DNA of 9,321 nt from CAYLZN01 sp964387935 (GCA_964387935.1 CAYLZN010000232.1:1-9321); one strand, 5' to 3'. Shown: positions 1 to 6,913, counted from the first letter of the stretch. Program-made: numbers and translations. The notes: a model not told the origin generated them from the letters alone.

Positions 1-343
1 GGTGGGGCTTGCGCGGCCGCGTCCCGAAGGCCTCGGCGAGGCGCAGCAGCTTGTCTCCGTTGCCAGGCCCCAGTTCGACGATGAACGGTTCGCCCGCGAC
101 GTGATGTGCGATCTGTGGCGCACAGGCGGCGAGCAACGCCATCTCCGCCCGGGTGACGCGGTACCAGGGCAGCGCACAGATCGCCTCGAAGAGCAATGAC
201 CCGAGCTCGTCGTAGAGGTACTTCGCCAGCAGTCGCTTCGGGGTGCCGTACAGGCCCTCGCGCACATCGGCGGCAAGCGCCGACGCGGGCGGGGCCGAGG
301 GGACCACCCCCCGCGGCGGACGTTCACCGTGCGGGTGGTTCAC
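1..343 (-). CDS. egtD: L-histidine N-alpha-methyltransferase EgtD, N-terminal 114 residues (3' end outside window)
   Basis: EgtD uses three S-adenosylmethionine molecules to trimethylate the alpha-amino group of histidine, giving hercynine, the first intermediate of ergothioneine. The visible part has the family's N-terminal layout: a variable stretch to about residue 35, then KYLYDELGSLLFEAICALP (41-59) and RVTRAEMALL (62-71), matching the usual 'YD..GS.LFE.I..LPEYYPTR.E' block. The SAM-binding motif I follows as FIVELGPGNGDK (87-98). The frame is open to the window edge; about two thirds of a normal ~320-residue EgtD should lie to the left. The GTG start at 343 was chosen because its GTGA overlaps the egtB stop codon by 4 bases, a typical translational-coupling arrangement, and because the family resemblance starts shortly after it. 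Histidine-pocket residues lie outside the window, so methylation of histidine is inferred from family and from egtB next door. Confidence 0.88.
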   Translation of the reverse strand, partial: MNHPHGERPPRGVVPSAPPASALAADVREGLYGTPKRLLAKYLYDELGSLLFEAICALPWYRVTRAEMALLAACAPQIAHHVAGEPFIVELGPGNGDKLLRLAEAFGTRPRKPH

Positions 344-1722
344 GGGAGGCTCCGCGCGCACCGGAAGGTGGCGTAGACGTAGGGATAGTGCGGACGGAAC
401 CAGTTCCGGAAGCTGGCGCGAATCAGTTCCCGGGCGGTCACCGGCGAGGCGCCCTTCAGCACGAAGTGCTGCCCGTCGAAGAACTCGGCCGAGTACTCCG
501 GGTAGGACGGCATCGGTCGGAACCCGTCGAACGGAGCGAACACGGTGCTGGTCCACTCCCAGCCGTTGCCGACGAGATCGTGGACGCCCCAGGCGCTGGC
601 GCCGGCCGGGAACGAGCCGGCGGCCACGGGGTCCCAGCCCGCGAAGTCGAAATGTCCGCGCGTTGGATCCGGGGGCGCGTCGCCCCACGGATACGGGCGT
701 TCCAGGCCCTCGGGCGTGCCGTACGCCGCGCGATGGAACTCGGCCTCCGTGGGCAGCCGTGCCCCGCGCCAGCGTGCGAAGGCCGCGGCCTCGGCGTGGC
801 TCACGTACACCGGCCAGGCGGCGGGCAGCGGCAGCAGGTCGAACTGTCCGCGCCACAGCCACGTTCGATCACGCTGCTCCCAGAACAGCGGATGCGTGAC
901 ACCGGCGCGCTGGACCCACGCGAAGTCCTCGTCGCTCCACCATCGACGGTCGCCGTAGCCGCCCGCCTCGACGAACTCCAGAAACCCGGCGTTGGTCACG
1001 TCGTGCGCGTCGATCTCGAACGCCGGCACGTGCACCGCATGCGCCTCGAACTCGTTGTCCCAGCCGAAGGGCACTTCGCCGCGACGTGCGCCGAGCGTGA
1101 CCGTTCCGGCCGGGATGCTCACGCGACGCTGGGCTGGCGGTTCGCCGTGCGGGGCCGGCACGTAGCCCGCGGGTCGCGTCTTGTCTGCGAGCGGGAGCCG
1201 ATGCCACATGTAGAGCAGGGTCTCCTGGTGCATGGCCTCGTGCTCGAGGATCGTGAACACCCCCTCGGCGCGCTCCAGGACGGGCACGCCCGCGCGCTCG
1301 ACCGGGTCGTGGAGCAGCGCGTGCTCGATGAGGTCATCGCACGCGTCAGCGAACTGGCGGACCGCCTGACGATCGGGCCACGCGCTGACCCCGCCACGCG
1401 GCGTGGCACCCTGCTCGTCATCCGGATCGATGCCCCTCGCGAAGATCTCCTCGAGATGCGCGTCGACCGCCGGTCGGCCGAGTCCCTTCTTGATGACGGT
1501 GTTCACGCTGAAGCCCGGCAGATGGCCCTCGTAGAAGACGATGGGGTTGCGCAAGGCGATCGGGCGAGAGAAGTAGCAGTCCTGCGACAGCATGTCGAAG
1601 AGCTGGGTGGAGCGCGCCCGGTTGCGGCGATACCAGTCGAGGGCCGACCGGCGATCGAGGGTGTCGGCGGACGGCGCGCCGTGGGGCACGCTGGCGTGGC
1701 CGATGTCGTGGGACGCGTTCAT
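340..1722 (-). CDS. egtB: Ergothioneine biosynthesis protein EgtB (non-heme iron sulfoxide synthase), 460 aa
   Basis: EgtB is a cytosolic iron enzyme that couples hercynine to a cysteine thiol (gamma-glutamylcysteine or free cysteine, depending on subtype) with O2, making the C-S bond and sulfoxide of ergothioneine. The N-terminal half is a DinB-like four-helix domain: H67 in FYEGHLPGF and H161/H165 in HEAMHQE are the expected three iron ligands. From about residue 198 to the end is a formylglycine-generating-enzyme (FGE-sulfatase) fold with RLPTEAEF (322-329), PYPWGD (343-348), VGNGWEWT (384-391) and a final RASFRNWFRP block. Length is normal for the family. The frame is open further to a GTG at 1773, but the ATG at 1722 has GGAGG four bases ahead and avoids overlapping the DUF427 gene. 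It is the second gene of a probable DUF427-egtB-egtD operon, 40 bp after DUF427. The first-ligand segment (GHLPGF instead of a WH..H-type segment) recalls OvoA-like proteins, but OvoA carries a fused methyltransferase that is absent here. The thiol substrate cannot be told; no egtA, egtC or egtE is in the window. Confidence 0.92.
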   Translation of the reverse strand: MNASHDIGHASVPHGAPSADTLDRRSALDWYRRNRARSTQLFDMLSQDCYFSRPIALRNPIVFYEGHLPGFSVNTVIKKGLGRPAVDAHLEEIFARGIDPDDEQGATPRGGVSAWPDRQAVRQFADACDDLIEHALLHDPVERAGVPVLERAEGVFTILEHEAMHQETLLYMWHRLPLADKTRPAGYVPAPHGEPPAQRRVSIPAGTVTLGARRGEVPFGWDNEFEAHAVHVPAFEIDAHDVTNAGFLEFVEAGGYGDRRWWSDEDFAWVQRAGVTHPLFWEQRDRTWLWRGQFDLLPLPAAWPVYVSHAEAAAFARWRGARLPTEAEFHRAAYGTPEGLERPYPWGDAPPDPTRGHFDFAGWDPVAAGSFPAGASAWGVHDLVGNGWEWTSTVFAPFDGFRPMPSYPEYSAEFFDGQHFVLKGASPVTARELIRASFRNWFRPHYPYVYATFRCARSLP

Positions 1723-1762
1723 GGGACCTCCGACAAGACCTGAGCCTGGACGCCGTGAGGCG

Positions 1763-2323
1763 TCACCATCCACTCGTACCAGGGCCTCCCTTGAAGGGAC
1801 CGACGAGTTCCGGCGTGATCCAGCCGCCGTAGAAGCCGCCCGCCTGGCCCTTCACCCTGGCGCCGTCCACGTAGCACTCCATCCTGCCCGGGTAGAACGA
1901 GAGGTGCGTGCGGATGGCGTCGAAGGCCGGCAGCGGATCGTCGTAGGACCAGCCGACCGCGTCGAGGAGGAGAGGCGGCACGGACACGGTCCAGTATCGC
2001 GCGGCACCCTTCCACTCGCACCAGGACGATCCCGGAGCGGGACGCAGATAGTCGGTCACCACGTCGGATCGCGGAATGTATACCGTGGGAGGGCTTGCCG
2101 TCTCGAGCACCTTGAGCGCGCGGCGCGTGCGGGCCACCTCCACGTCTCCGACCCGGACGACTACCTCCCTCGGCTCCGCCTGGATGCGGGGAGGCCGCGG
2201 GTAGTCCCAGACGGACTCCTGACCGGGCGCCGGTTCCACGGCGAACGGCGGGCGCACCTGACCGAAGTATCGCCAGCCCCCGGGACCGGGCAACGGCGGG
2301 GTTGGCGACGACCGCTTGTCCAC
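1763..2323 (-). CDS. DUF427 domain protein, 186 aa
   Basis: This is a DUF427-family protein, a small beta-rich cytosolic domain of unknown biochemical role; databases sometimes call members nucleotidyltransferases without strong proof. Recognisable blocks are GQESVWDYPRPP (34-45), a strand region VVVRVGDVEVARTRRALKVLE (54-74), the hallmark VYIPRSDV (81-88), WCEWKGAARYW (101-111), the SYDDPLPAF segment, LSFYPGRM (141-148) and a C-terminal GGFYGGWITPELVGPFKGGP. No signal peptide or membrane segment is seen. The GTG at 2323 gives the usual ~190-residue length; the frame stays open far upstream but only through sequence that codes for the divergent ATPase on the other strand. No clear ribosome binding site precedes this GTG, so the start is uncertain by some codons. 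It lies 40 bp before egtB on the same strand and looks like the first gene of that operon. Whether it takes part in ergothioneine metabolism is unknown; co-transcription is the only hint. Confidence 0.85.
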   Translation of the reverse strand: MDKRSSPTPPLPGPGGWRYFGQVRPPFAVEPAPGQESVWDYPRPPRIQAEPREVVVRVGDVEVARTRRALKVLETASPPTVYIPRSDVVTDYLRPAPGSSWCEWKGAARYWTVSVPPLLLDAVGWSYDDPLPAFDAIRTHLSFYPGRMECYVDGARVKGQAGGFYGGWITPELVGPFKGGPGTSGW

Positions 2324-2373
2324 ATCTGAATGACGATGCAACCGCCGCCGAGGGTTCGCGGGAGAGAGACCTG

Positions 2374-2379
2374 TAGACT
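2374..2379 (+). promoter_or_regulatory. Candidate -10 element for a leaderless ATPase transcript
   Basis: TAGACT (TANNNT) ends seven bases before the ATG at 2387, the spacing expected when transcription starts on the A of the start codon. No Shine-Dalgarno sequence lies in the usual window; the nearest purine run (GGAGAGAG, from 2361) is too far upstream. No good -35 is visible. The 63 bp between the two divergent starts (2324-2386) must hold the promoters of both operons; I see no clear minus-strand promoter in it. Confidence 0.3.
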
Positions 2380-2386
2380 GGTCCCG

Positions 2387-3148
2387 ATGATCGACATCGA
2401 CGGCCTCACCAGGCGCTACGGCGACACCACCGTGGTCGACGCCGTGACCCTGCAGGTGCAGCAGGGGGAGTTGCTCGCGTTGGTGGGTGGGTCCGGGGCC
2501 GGCAAGACCACGCTTCTGAAGATGATCAACCGGTTGATCGAGCCGACCTCCGGCTGCGTGCGCCTCGACGGAGAGGACACGCGCGCGGTCGAGCCGCACA
2601 CGCTGCGGCGGCGCATCGGGTACGTCTTCCAGGGGGTCGGCCTGTTCCCGCACTGGACCGTGGCCGAGAACGTGGCCGTGCCGCTCACGCTCGAGGGCTG
2701 GCCGGCCACACGGATCCGACAGCGGGTAGACGAGGTGCTCCAGTTGGTGGAGTTGCCGGCCGACGTCCGCGAGCGCCGGCCGGCGGAACTGTCCGGCGGC
2801 CAGCAGCAGCGCGTGGGCGTCGCGCGGGCGCTGGCCGCCTCGCCGCGGGTCATGCTGCTCGACGAGCCGTTCGGCGCGCTGGATCCGGTGACGCGCGACC
2901 GCCTGCAGCAATCCCTGCTCGACCTCAGGCAGCGGCTGGGACTCACGGCCATCCTCGTCACGCACGACATGACCGAAGCCCTGCTGCTCGCCGATCGCCT
3001 CGGCGTGATGCGCGAGGGCCGGCTGGTCCAGGTCGGCAGCCCGGCCGACCTGCTGCGGGCCCCGGCCGATGCCGGCGTCGCCGCGCTCTTCGACACGCCG
3101 CGCCGCCAGGCACGCGTGCTCGACACGCGGCTCGGGGGGCTCGGGTGA
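2387..3148 (+). CDS. ABC importer ATPase, EgtV/OpuCA-like, 253 aa
   Basis: This is the cytosolic ATPase that powers the importer encoded with the next gene. All nucleotide-binding motifs are present and canonical: Walker A GGSGAGKTT (34-42), Q-loop at Q82 (YVFQGVGLFPHWTV), signature LSGGQQQR (135-142), Walker B VMLLDE (155-160), D-loop GALD (163-166) and H-loop H193 (VTHDMTEA). The DPVTR and VTHDMTEA segments and overall pattern fit the quaternary-amine (OpuA/OpuC/ProV) branch, which also contains the ergothioneine ATPase EgtV. There is no C-terminal CBS domain, so the osmosensing module of classical OpuCA/ProV proteins is missing. An ATG at 2330 would add 19 unconserved, proline/arginine-rich residues; the ATG at 2387 begins directly at the conserved MIDIDGLTRRYG. 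Its TGA overlaps the GTG of the permease gene by 4 bases. ATPase identity is firm; substrate is inferred from the fused receptor and from egtB-egtD across the intergenic region. Confidence 0.88.
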   Translation: MIDIDGLTRRYGDTTVVDAVTLQVQQGELLALVGGSGAGKTTLLKMINRLIEPTSGCVRLDGEDTRAVEPHTLRRRIGYVFQGVGLFPHWTVAENVAVPLTLEGWPATRIRQRVDEVLQLVELPADVRERRPAELSGGQQQRVGVARALAASPRVMLLDEPFGALDPVTRDRLQQSLLDLRQRLGLTAILVTHDMTEALLLADRLGVMREGRLVQVGSPADLLRAPADAGVAALFDTPRRQARVLDTRLGGLG

Positions 3149-4692
3149 GCGAGCAACTGCGCCTGCTGCCGGGCCTGCTCACGGCGCACTTGCAGCTCAC
3201 CCTGGCGGCACTGCTGGCCGGCGCGCTGTTGAGCATTCCCCTGGGCGTCCTCGTGCGTCGCGTGCCCCGCATCGAAGGGCCGCTGCTGGCCGGTGTCGGC
3301 ACCATCCAGACGATTCCCGCACTCGCCCTGCTGGCAGGGATGGTGCCGCTGCTCGTCGCACTGGGCCTGCCGGGCATCGGCGCCCTGCCTGCCTTCCTCG
3401 GCCTGACGCTCTACAGCCTGCTGCCGATGCTGCGCAACACGGTCACGGGGCTGTCTGGCATCGACCCCGCCGTGATCGAGGCCGCGCGCGGCGTGGGGAT
3501 GACCCGCGCACAGCGCCTGTGGCGGGTCGAGCTGCCGCTGGCCCTGCCGACGATCGTCGCCGGGGTCCGGACCTCCGCCGTGTGGACGGTGGGGATGGCC
3601 ACCCTGTCCACGCCGGTCGGCGCGCCAAGCCTCGGCAACTTCATCTTCAGCGGGCTGCAGACCCGCAACCTCGCGGCGATTCTCGTTGGCTGCGTCTCCG
3701 CGGCGGTGCTCGCCCTCACGCTCGACGGGCTGGTGCTCGCGGTCTCGCACGGTCACCGCGAGCGGCGCCCGTGGCTCAGGCGCGGCGGCCTCGCCGGGCT
3801 GGGCGTGCTCGCCGCGTGGGCGCTCTGGCCGCTGCTGGCCTCGGCCACGACCCCGTCCTCGCGGCCCGTCCGCATCGGGGCCAAGACGTTCACCGAACAG
3901 TACATCCTTGCCGACGTGCTGGCGGGCCAGGTGCGCGGACGCATCGGCGCGCCGGTGGAGGTGCGCGCCTCGCTGGGCTCGACGGTGGCGTTCGACGCGC
4001 TGGTTCGCGACGAGATCGATGCGTACGTCGAGTACACCGGCACCATCTGGGCCACGCTGATGGGTCGGACGTCTGCCCCTGGCGACCGCACGCGCGTGCT
4101 GGCAGAGGTGACCGAGTGGCTCGAGGCCACCCACGGCGTGGGTGTCGCCGCGAGGCTCGGCTTCGAGAACGCCTATGCCTTCGCGATGCCGCGGGCGCAG
4201 GCGCACCGGCTCGGCGTGCGCCGGCTCAGCGACCTGATCCCCCACGCCGCGCGCCGGCGCGCCGGGGGCGACTACGAGTTCTGGAGCCGCAGCGAGTGGC
4301 GCGACGTGCGCTCCGCCTATGGCATCGACTTCGCCGAGCGGCGCAGCATGGATCCCGCGCTCATGTACACCGCGATCGAACAGGGCCAGGTGGACCTGAT
4401 CAGCGCCTTCTCCTCCGACGGCCGCCTGGCGGCGCTCGACCTGGTGACGCTCGAGGACGATCGGGGAGCGATTCCCCCGTACGACGCCGTGGTCCTCGTG
4501 GGCCGCGATCTCCGGCGCGCCCGACCCGACGTCGTCGCCGCGCTCGGCGAACTCGATGGACGCATTCCCGTCGAGCAGATGCGCGCCGCGAACCTGGCGG
4601 TGGACGGCCAGGGACGCTCGCCAGCGCAGGTCGCCCAGGACCTGCTGAAGGCCCTCCGGCACCGCGCGCCCGACGCTGCGCCTGCACGGTAG
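3145..4692 (+). CDS. ABC importer permease fused to substrate-binding domain, EgtU/OpuC-like, 515 aa
   Basis: One polypeptide carries the membrane channel and its own extracytoplasmic receptor. Residues ~15-204 are a BPD_transp_1-type permease with about five hydrophobic segments (roughly 15-38, 50-73, 81-102, 145-168, 178-202) and the EAA loop that contacts the ATPase (EAARGVGMTRAQRLW, 112-126). A further hydrophobic segment (~214-234) leads out of the membrane into a type II receptor of the OpuAC/OpuBC kind, ~242-505: VRIGAKTFTEQYILADVL, ASLGSTVAFDALVRDEID, AYVEYTGTIWATLMG, SAFSSDGRLAALDLV and AIPPYDAVVL. The permease-receptor fusion and ~515-residue length match the ergothioneine transporter subunit EgtU and also osmoprotectant permease-receptor fusions. 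The GTG start overlaps the ATPase stop (GTGA), with a G-rich stretch (3134-3139) as a possible ribosome binding site. Ergothioneine as substrate is an inference from fusion architecture plus the divergent egtB-egtD operon; choline, glycine betaine, carnitine or hercynine are real alternatives. Confidence 0.87.
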   Translation: MSEQLRLLPGLLTAHLQLTLAALLAGALLSIPLGVLVRRVPRIEGPLLAGVGTIQTIPALALLAGMVPLLVALGLPGIGALPAFLGLTLYSLLPMLRNTVTGLSGIDPAVIEAARGVGMTRAQRLWRVELPLALPTIVAGVRTSAVWTVGMATLSTPVGAPSLGNFIFSGLQTRNLAAILVGCVSAAVLALTLDGLVLAVSHGHRERRPWLRRGGLAGLGVLAAWALWPLLASATTPSSRPVRIGAKTFTEQYILADVLAGQVRGRIGAPVEVRASLGSTVAFDALVRDEIDAYVEYTGTIWATLMGRTSAPGDRTRVLAEVTEWLEATHGVGVAARLGFENAYAFAMPRAQAHRLGVRRLSDLIPHAARRRAGGDYEFWSRSEWRDVRSAYGIDFAERRSMDPALMYTAIEQGQVDLISAFSSDGRLAALDLVTLEDDRGAIPPYDAVVLVGRDLRRARPDVVAALGELDGRIPVEQMRAANLAVDGQGRSPAQVAQDLLKALRHRAPDAAPAR

Positions 4693-4718
4693 GGCCGGCT
4701 CGCGACTGCCGGCGCCGG

Positions 4719-4742
4719 GCACGGCCTTGTCCGCCGCCGTGC
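4719..4742 (+). terminator. Possible hairpin after the importer operon
   Basis: GCACGGC (4719-4725) and GCCGTGC (4736-4742) form a perfect 7-bp inverted repeat around a 10-base loop, 26 bp after the importer stop codon. No U-tract follows, so this is at best a weak or Rho-assisted end signal; in DNA this GC-rich such a repeat can also occur by chance. Confidence 0.25.
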
Positions 4743-4779
4743 TGGCCTCACGCCGCGATAGTATCGAACGGAGAACCCT

Positions 4780-5418
4780 GTGTCGCTACTCTGGCGCTAC
4801 CTCAGACCGCATCGCGGGCGGGCCGTCCTCGCCCTCCTGCTGGCGGGCCTCGCCCAGGTCCTGCAGCTCGTCGACCCTCTCATCTTCGGCCACATCGTGG
4901 ATCGCTATGCCCTCAATCCCGAGGGCCGGCCCGAACGCGAGCTGGTCCGCGGGTCATTCGGCTGGCTGGCCGTTGCCACGGGCGTGGCGCTCGTCGCCCG
5001 CCTGGCCGCGTCGGTTCAGCAGTACGTCGTCCGCCGCACGGTCCAGGAGGTCGGCCGGGCCATGTTCGACGACGGGTTGCGCCACGCGCTGCGGCTGTCG
5101 TACGAGGAGCTCGAACAGCGGAGCAGCGGCGAGATGATGGCGCTGCTCCAGAAGGTGCGGAGCGATGTCGAGCGCTTCTCGAGCGCGGTCATCAACGTCG
5201 ACGATGTCCCCGCCAACGAGCTGCGCTACAACCGCGTTCGACGGCGAGAGCGGGCTGCGCACCGGCTCAGCACGATCGCGCATGCCGACACGATCTTCGT
5301 GCTGGAACGGGGGCGGATCGTCGAGCAGGGGACCCATGGCGCGCTCGTCGAACGGCGCGGGCTCTACTTTGCGATGTGGCGACAGCAGATTGGCGAACGC
5401 AGACGAGAGACGGCGTAG
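4780..5418 (+). pseudogene. Relic of an MsbA-like ABC exporter with two internal in-frame losses, 212 codons
   Basis: An intact member is a ~600-residue half-exporter: six membrane helices followed by an ATPase domain. Here residues 1-140 align with the normal start of the membrane domain (WRYLRPHRG, two hydrophobic helices at ~15-36 and ~61-78, then ELEQRSSGEMMALLQKVRSD, coupling-helix region). The frame then jumps to DDVPANELRYNRVRRR (141-156), which looks like the stretch of the ATPase domain between Walker A and the Q-loop, and jumps again to AHRLSTIAHADTIFVLERG (160-178), the H-loop region, ending with a normal C-terminus (GLYFAMWRQQ). Four membrane helices, Walker A, Q-loop, signature and Walker B are all missing, so no ATP-driven transport is possible. 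The junctions fall near 5195-5205 and 5244-5256 and both keep the frame. The GTG start has GGAGA five bases upstream (4770-4774), and TAGTAT at 4759-4764 could be a -10. A short made-on-purpose protein cannot be excluded, but decay or assembly collapse is likelier. Confidence 0.75.
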
Positions 5419-5475
5419 GTCCTGCTCGCGATGCTGGAGGCTGCGGCCGACGGTCCGACGCCGGCTGGTCTCTGG

Positions 5476-6492
5476 CTACAGCCATCCCGCCCGCCGGAAC
5501 CCGACATACAGGCCCACGCACGCCACGACCATGATGCCCAGCGACACCGGATACCCGTACGCCCAGTGCAGCTCCGGCATGTTCGCGAAGTTCATCCCGT
5601 AGATCCCCGCCACCATCGTCGGCACCGCGATGATGGCCGCCCACGACGCCAGCCGCTTCATGTGATCGTTCTGCGCAATCGAAATGAGCGACAGGTTCGC
5701 CTCGAGCGCCGTCGTCAGCAACTCGCGCTGCATGTCGATCATCTCGTTGAGCCGGACGACGTGATCGTAGACGTCTTGGAAGTAGACGCGGGTCCCCTCC
5801 GACAGCAGCGGGACCTCGATGCGCGCCAGACGGTTGGAGACCTCGATGAGCGGCGACACGGCGCGCTTCACCGCGAGCAGGTCCCGCTTCAGGTGATAGA
5901 TCGTACCCAGCGTGTCCCGCGAGACCTGCGCCTCGAAGATGGCCTCCTCCAGGTTGCCGAGCCGTTCCGACAGCGACTCGACCACCGGGAAGTACTGGTC
6001 CACGTTGAAGTCCATGAGCGAGTAGAAGACGTAGGCCGGCCCCTTGGCCAGCAGCTGGGGCGTCGCCTCGCAGCGCGCTCGCAGATCGACGTGCGACCGC
6101 AGCGAGCCGTGCCGCACCGAGACGACGAAGCGATCGCCGACGAAGACGTGCGTCTCGCCGAACTCCAGGTGCTCGTCCACGCCGACGAACTGCACGGTGC
6201 GGAGGACGGCGAAGAGCGTGTCCTCGTAGTGTTCGAGCTTCGGGCGCTGATGGGCGCGATAGGCGTCCTCGATGGCGAGGTCGTGCAGGTGAAACTGCCG
6301 CTGGACGGTCCGCAGCACCTCGTGGGTCGGCTCGTAGAGCCCCGCCCAGACGAACGCCTCGGGATTCGACACGAGATACGCCCCCATCTCGCCGAGCGCG
6401 AGCGTCGAGACGCGGCGGCCGCCCGCGTAGGCGGCGCAGTCGATCACACCCCCTTTCACCGTCGCCTGCGGGTCGGAGTCGATATTGCGCAT
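5476..6492 (-). CDS. corA: CorA-family magnesium/cobalt transport protein, 338 aa
   Basis: CorA forms a homopentameric inner-membrane channel for Mg2+ (also Co2+ and Ni2+), gated by divalent ions bound to its cytosolic domain. Residues 1-~275 form the soluble alpha/beta funnel and long stalk helix, including LHDLAIEDAYRAHQRPKLEH (69-88), a well-conserved family block. The C-terminus has two membrane helices (~281-298 and ~314-333) linked by the selectivity loop YGMNFANMPEL (298-308), with GMN intact. The positively charged tail FRRAGWL is shorter than in some members. Length is normal. The ATG at 6492 has no good ribosome binding site; a GTG at 6447, preceded by AAAGGGGG, would start at VIDCAAY, where many relatives begin, so it may be the true start. 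TAGGCT at 6530-6525 could serve as a -10. The gene converges on the exporter relic with 57 bp between stop codons, and no clear terminator is seen there. Confidence 0.92.
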   Translation of the reverse strand: MRNIDSDPQATVKGGVIDCAAYAGGRRVSTLALGEMGAYLVSNPEAFVWAGLYEPTHEVLRTVQRQFHLHDLAIEDAYRAHQRPKLEHYEDTLFAVLRTVQFVGVDEHLEFGETHVFVGDRFVVSVRHGSLRSHVDLRARCEATPQLLAKGPAYVFYSLMDFNVDQYFPVVESLSERLGNLEEAIFEAQVSRDTLGTIYHLKRDLLAVKRAVSPLIEVSNRLARIEVPLLSEGTRVYFQDVYDHVVRLNEMIDMQRELLTTALEANLSLISIAQNDHMKRLASWAAIIAVPTMVAGIYGMNFANMPELHWAYGYPVSLGIMVVACVGLYVGFRRAGWL

Positions 6493-6913
6493 GGAGGGGC
6501 TGTCCGTCGTGGCGTCTGCCCCTCAGCCTACCTCGTTCCGCCGCGGAAGGCACTCCCGACCTGAGCGCCGAGCCACGCAATACCGCGCAGCGGCGGCGTC
6601 GATCGCCCGCTCACCTCGTCCAGCCTCGCGTTCCGGCCGCATGCCGCGGTCGCGAGATCAGGATTCAGGTGCCACCGACGGCCGGCGCAACTGCCGCAGG
6701 TCCTGTCGCCATGCCTGCACCACGGGGTCGCCGTCCACACCGGCCGCTGCGGCATCAGCAAGAAACCGTCTGAGCAGGTCATCTCGCCCCGGTCCCCAAC
6801 GAACGCCTGGCACGAGCCCGTTGAGGCGAGCGTCGGAGAGGACGGTGGACGTGGCCTGCGGCAAGCGCCGGAGACCTGCCGACGTCCCATGAGGTTCATC
6901 ACCGCCACGTGGT
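6493..6913. other. 421-bp stretch with no convincing gene
   Basis: This gap lies between the corA start and the stop codon of the AlkZ-related gene, both on the minus strand. A minus-strand open frame runs from 7002 to 6658 and its last part, LNGLVPGVRWGPGRDDLLRR onwards to QAWRQDLRQLRRP, has protein-like composition. However, its only ATG (7002) lies inside the AlkZ-related gene, it has no ribosome binding site, and I recognise no family. A second minus-strand frame, 6908-6528, is cysteine/arginine-rich and looks like a shadow. The stretch may hold the eroded 3' end of a lost gene plus the corA promoter region. Confidence 0.4.

Noticed and set aside
196..1743. 515-codon plus-strand open frame antisense to egtB
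   Set aside because: It is a shadow frame common in GC-rich DNA: arginine/alanine/valine-rich, with no family resemblance, while the opposite strand encodes a clear full-length EgtB.
1723..1773. GTG at 1773 as the egtB start
   Set aside because: It would overlap the DUF427 gene, whereas the ATG at 1722 has a GGAGG just upstream and removes 17 unconserved residues.
2330..2386. Upstream ATG at 2330 as the start of the ATPase
   Set aside because: The 19 added residues are unlike the family, no ribosome binding site precedes that ATG, and conserved sequence begins exactly at the ATG at 2387.
2416..4722. 768-codon minus-strand open frame across the importer genes
   Set aside because: Low-complexity, histidine/arginine/glutamine-rich shadow of two well-recognised plus-strand genes.
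5419..5475. Possible bidirectional terminator between the convergent exporter relic and corA
   Set aside because: The GC-rich bases there do not form a convincing continuous stem on either strand and no T-tract follows.
3069..5534. 821-codon plus-strand open frame spanning importer and exporter relic
   Set aside because: Frame-shifted shadow rich in Arg, Ala, Gly and Pro; it crosses three real gene boundaries and has no recognisable domain.
5267..6580. 437-codon minus-strand open frame overlapping corA in another frame
   Set aside because: Arginine/glycine-rich shadow; the overlapping frame encodes an intact CorA with its GMN motif.
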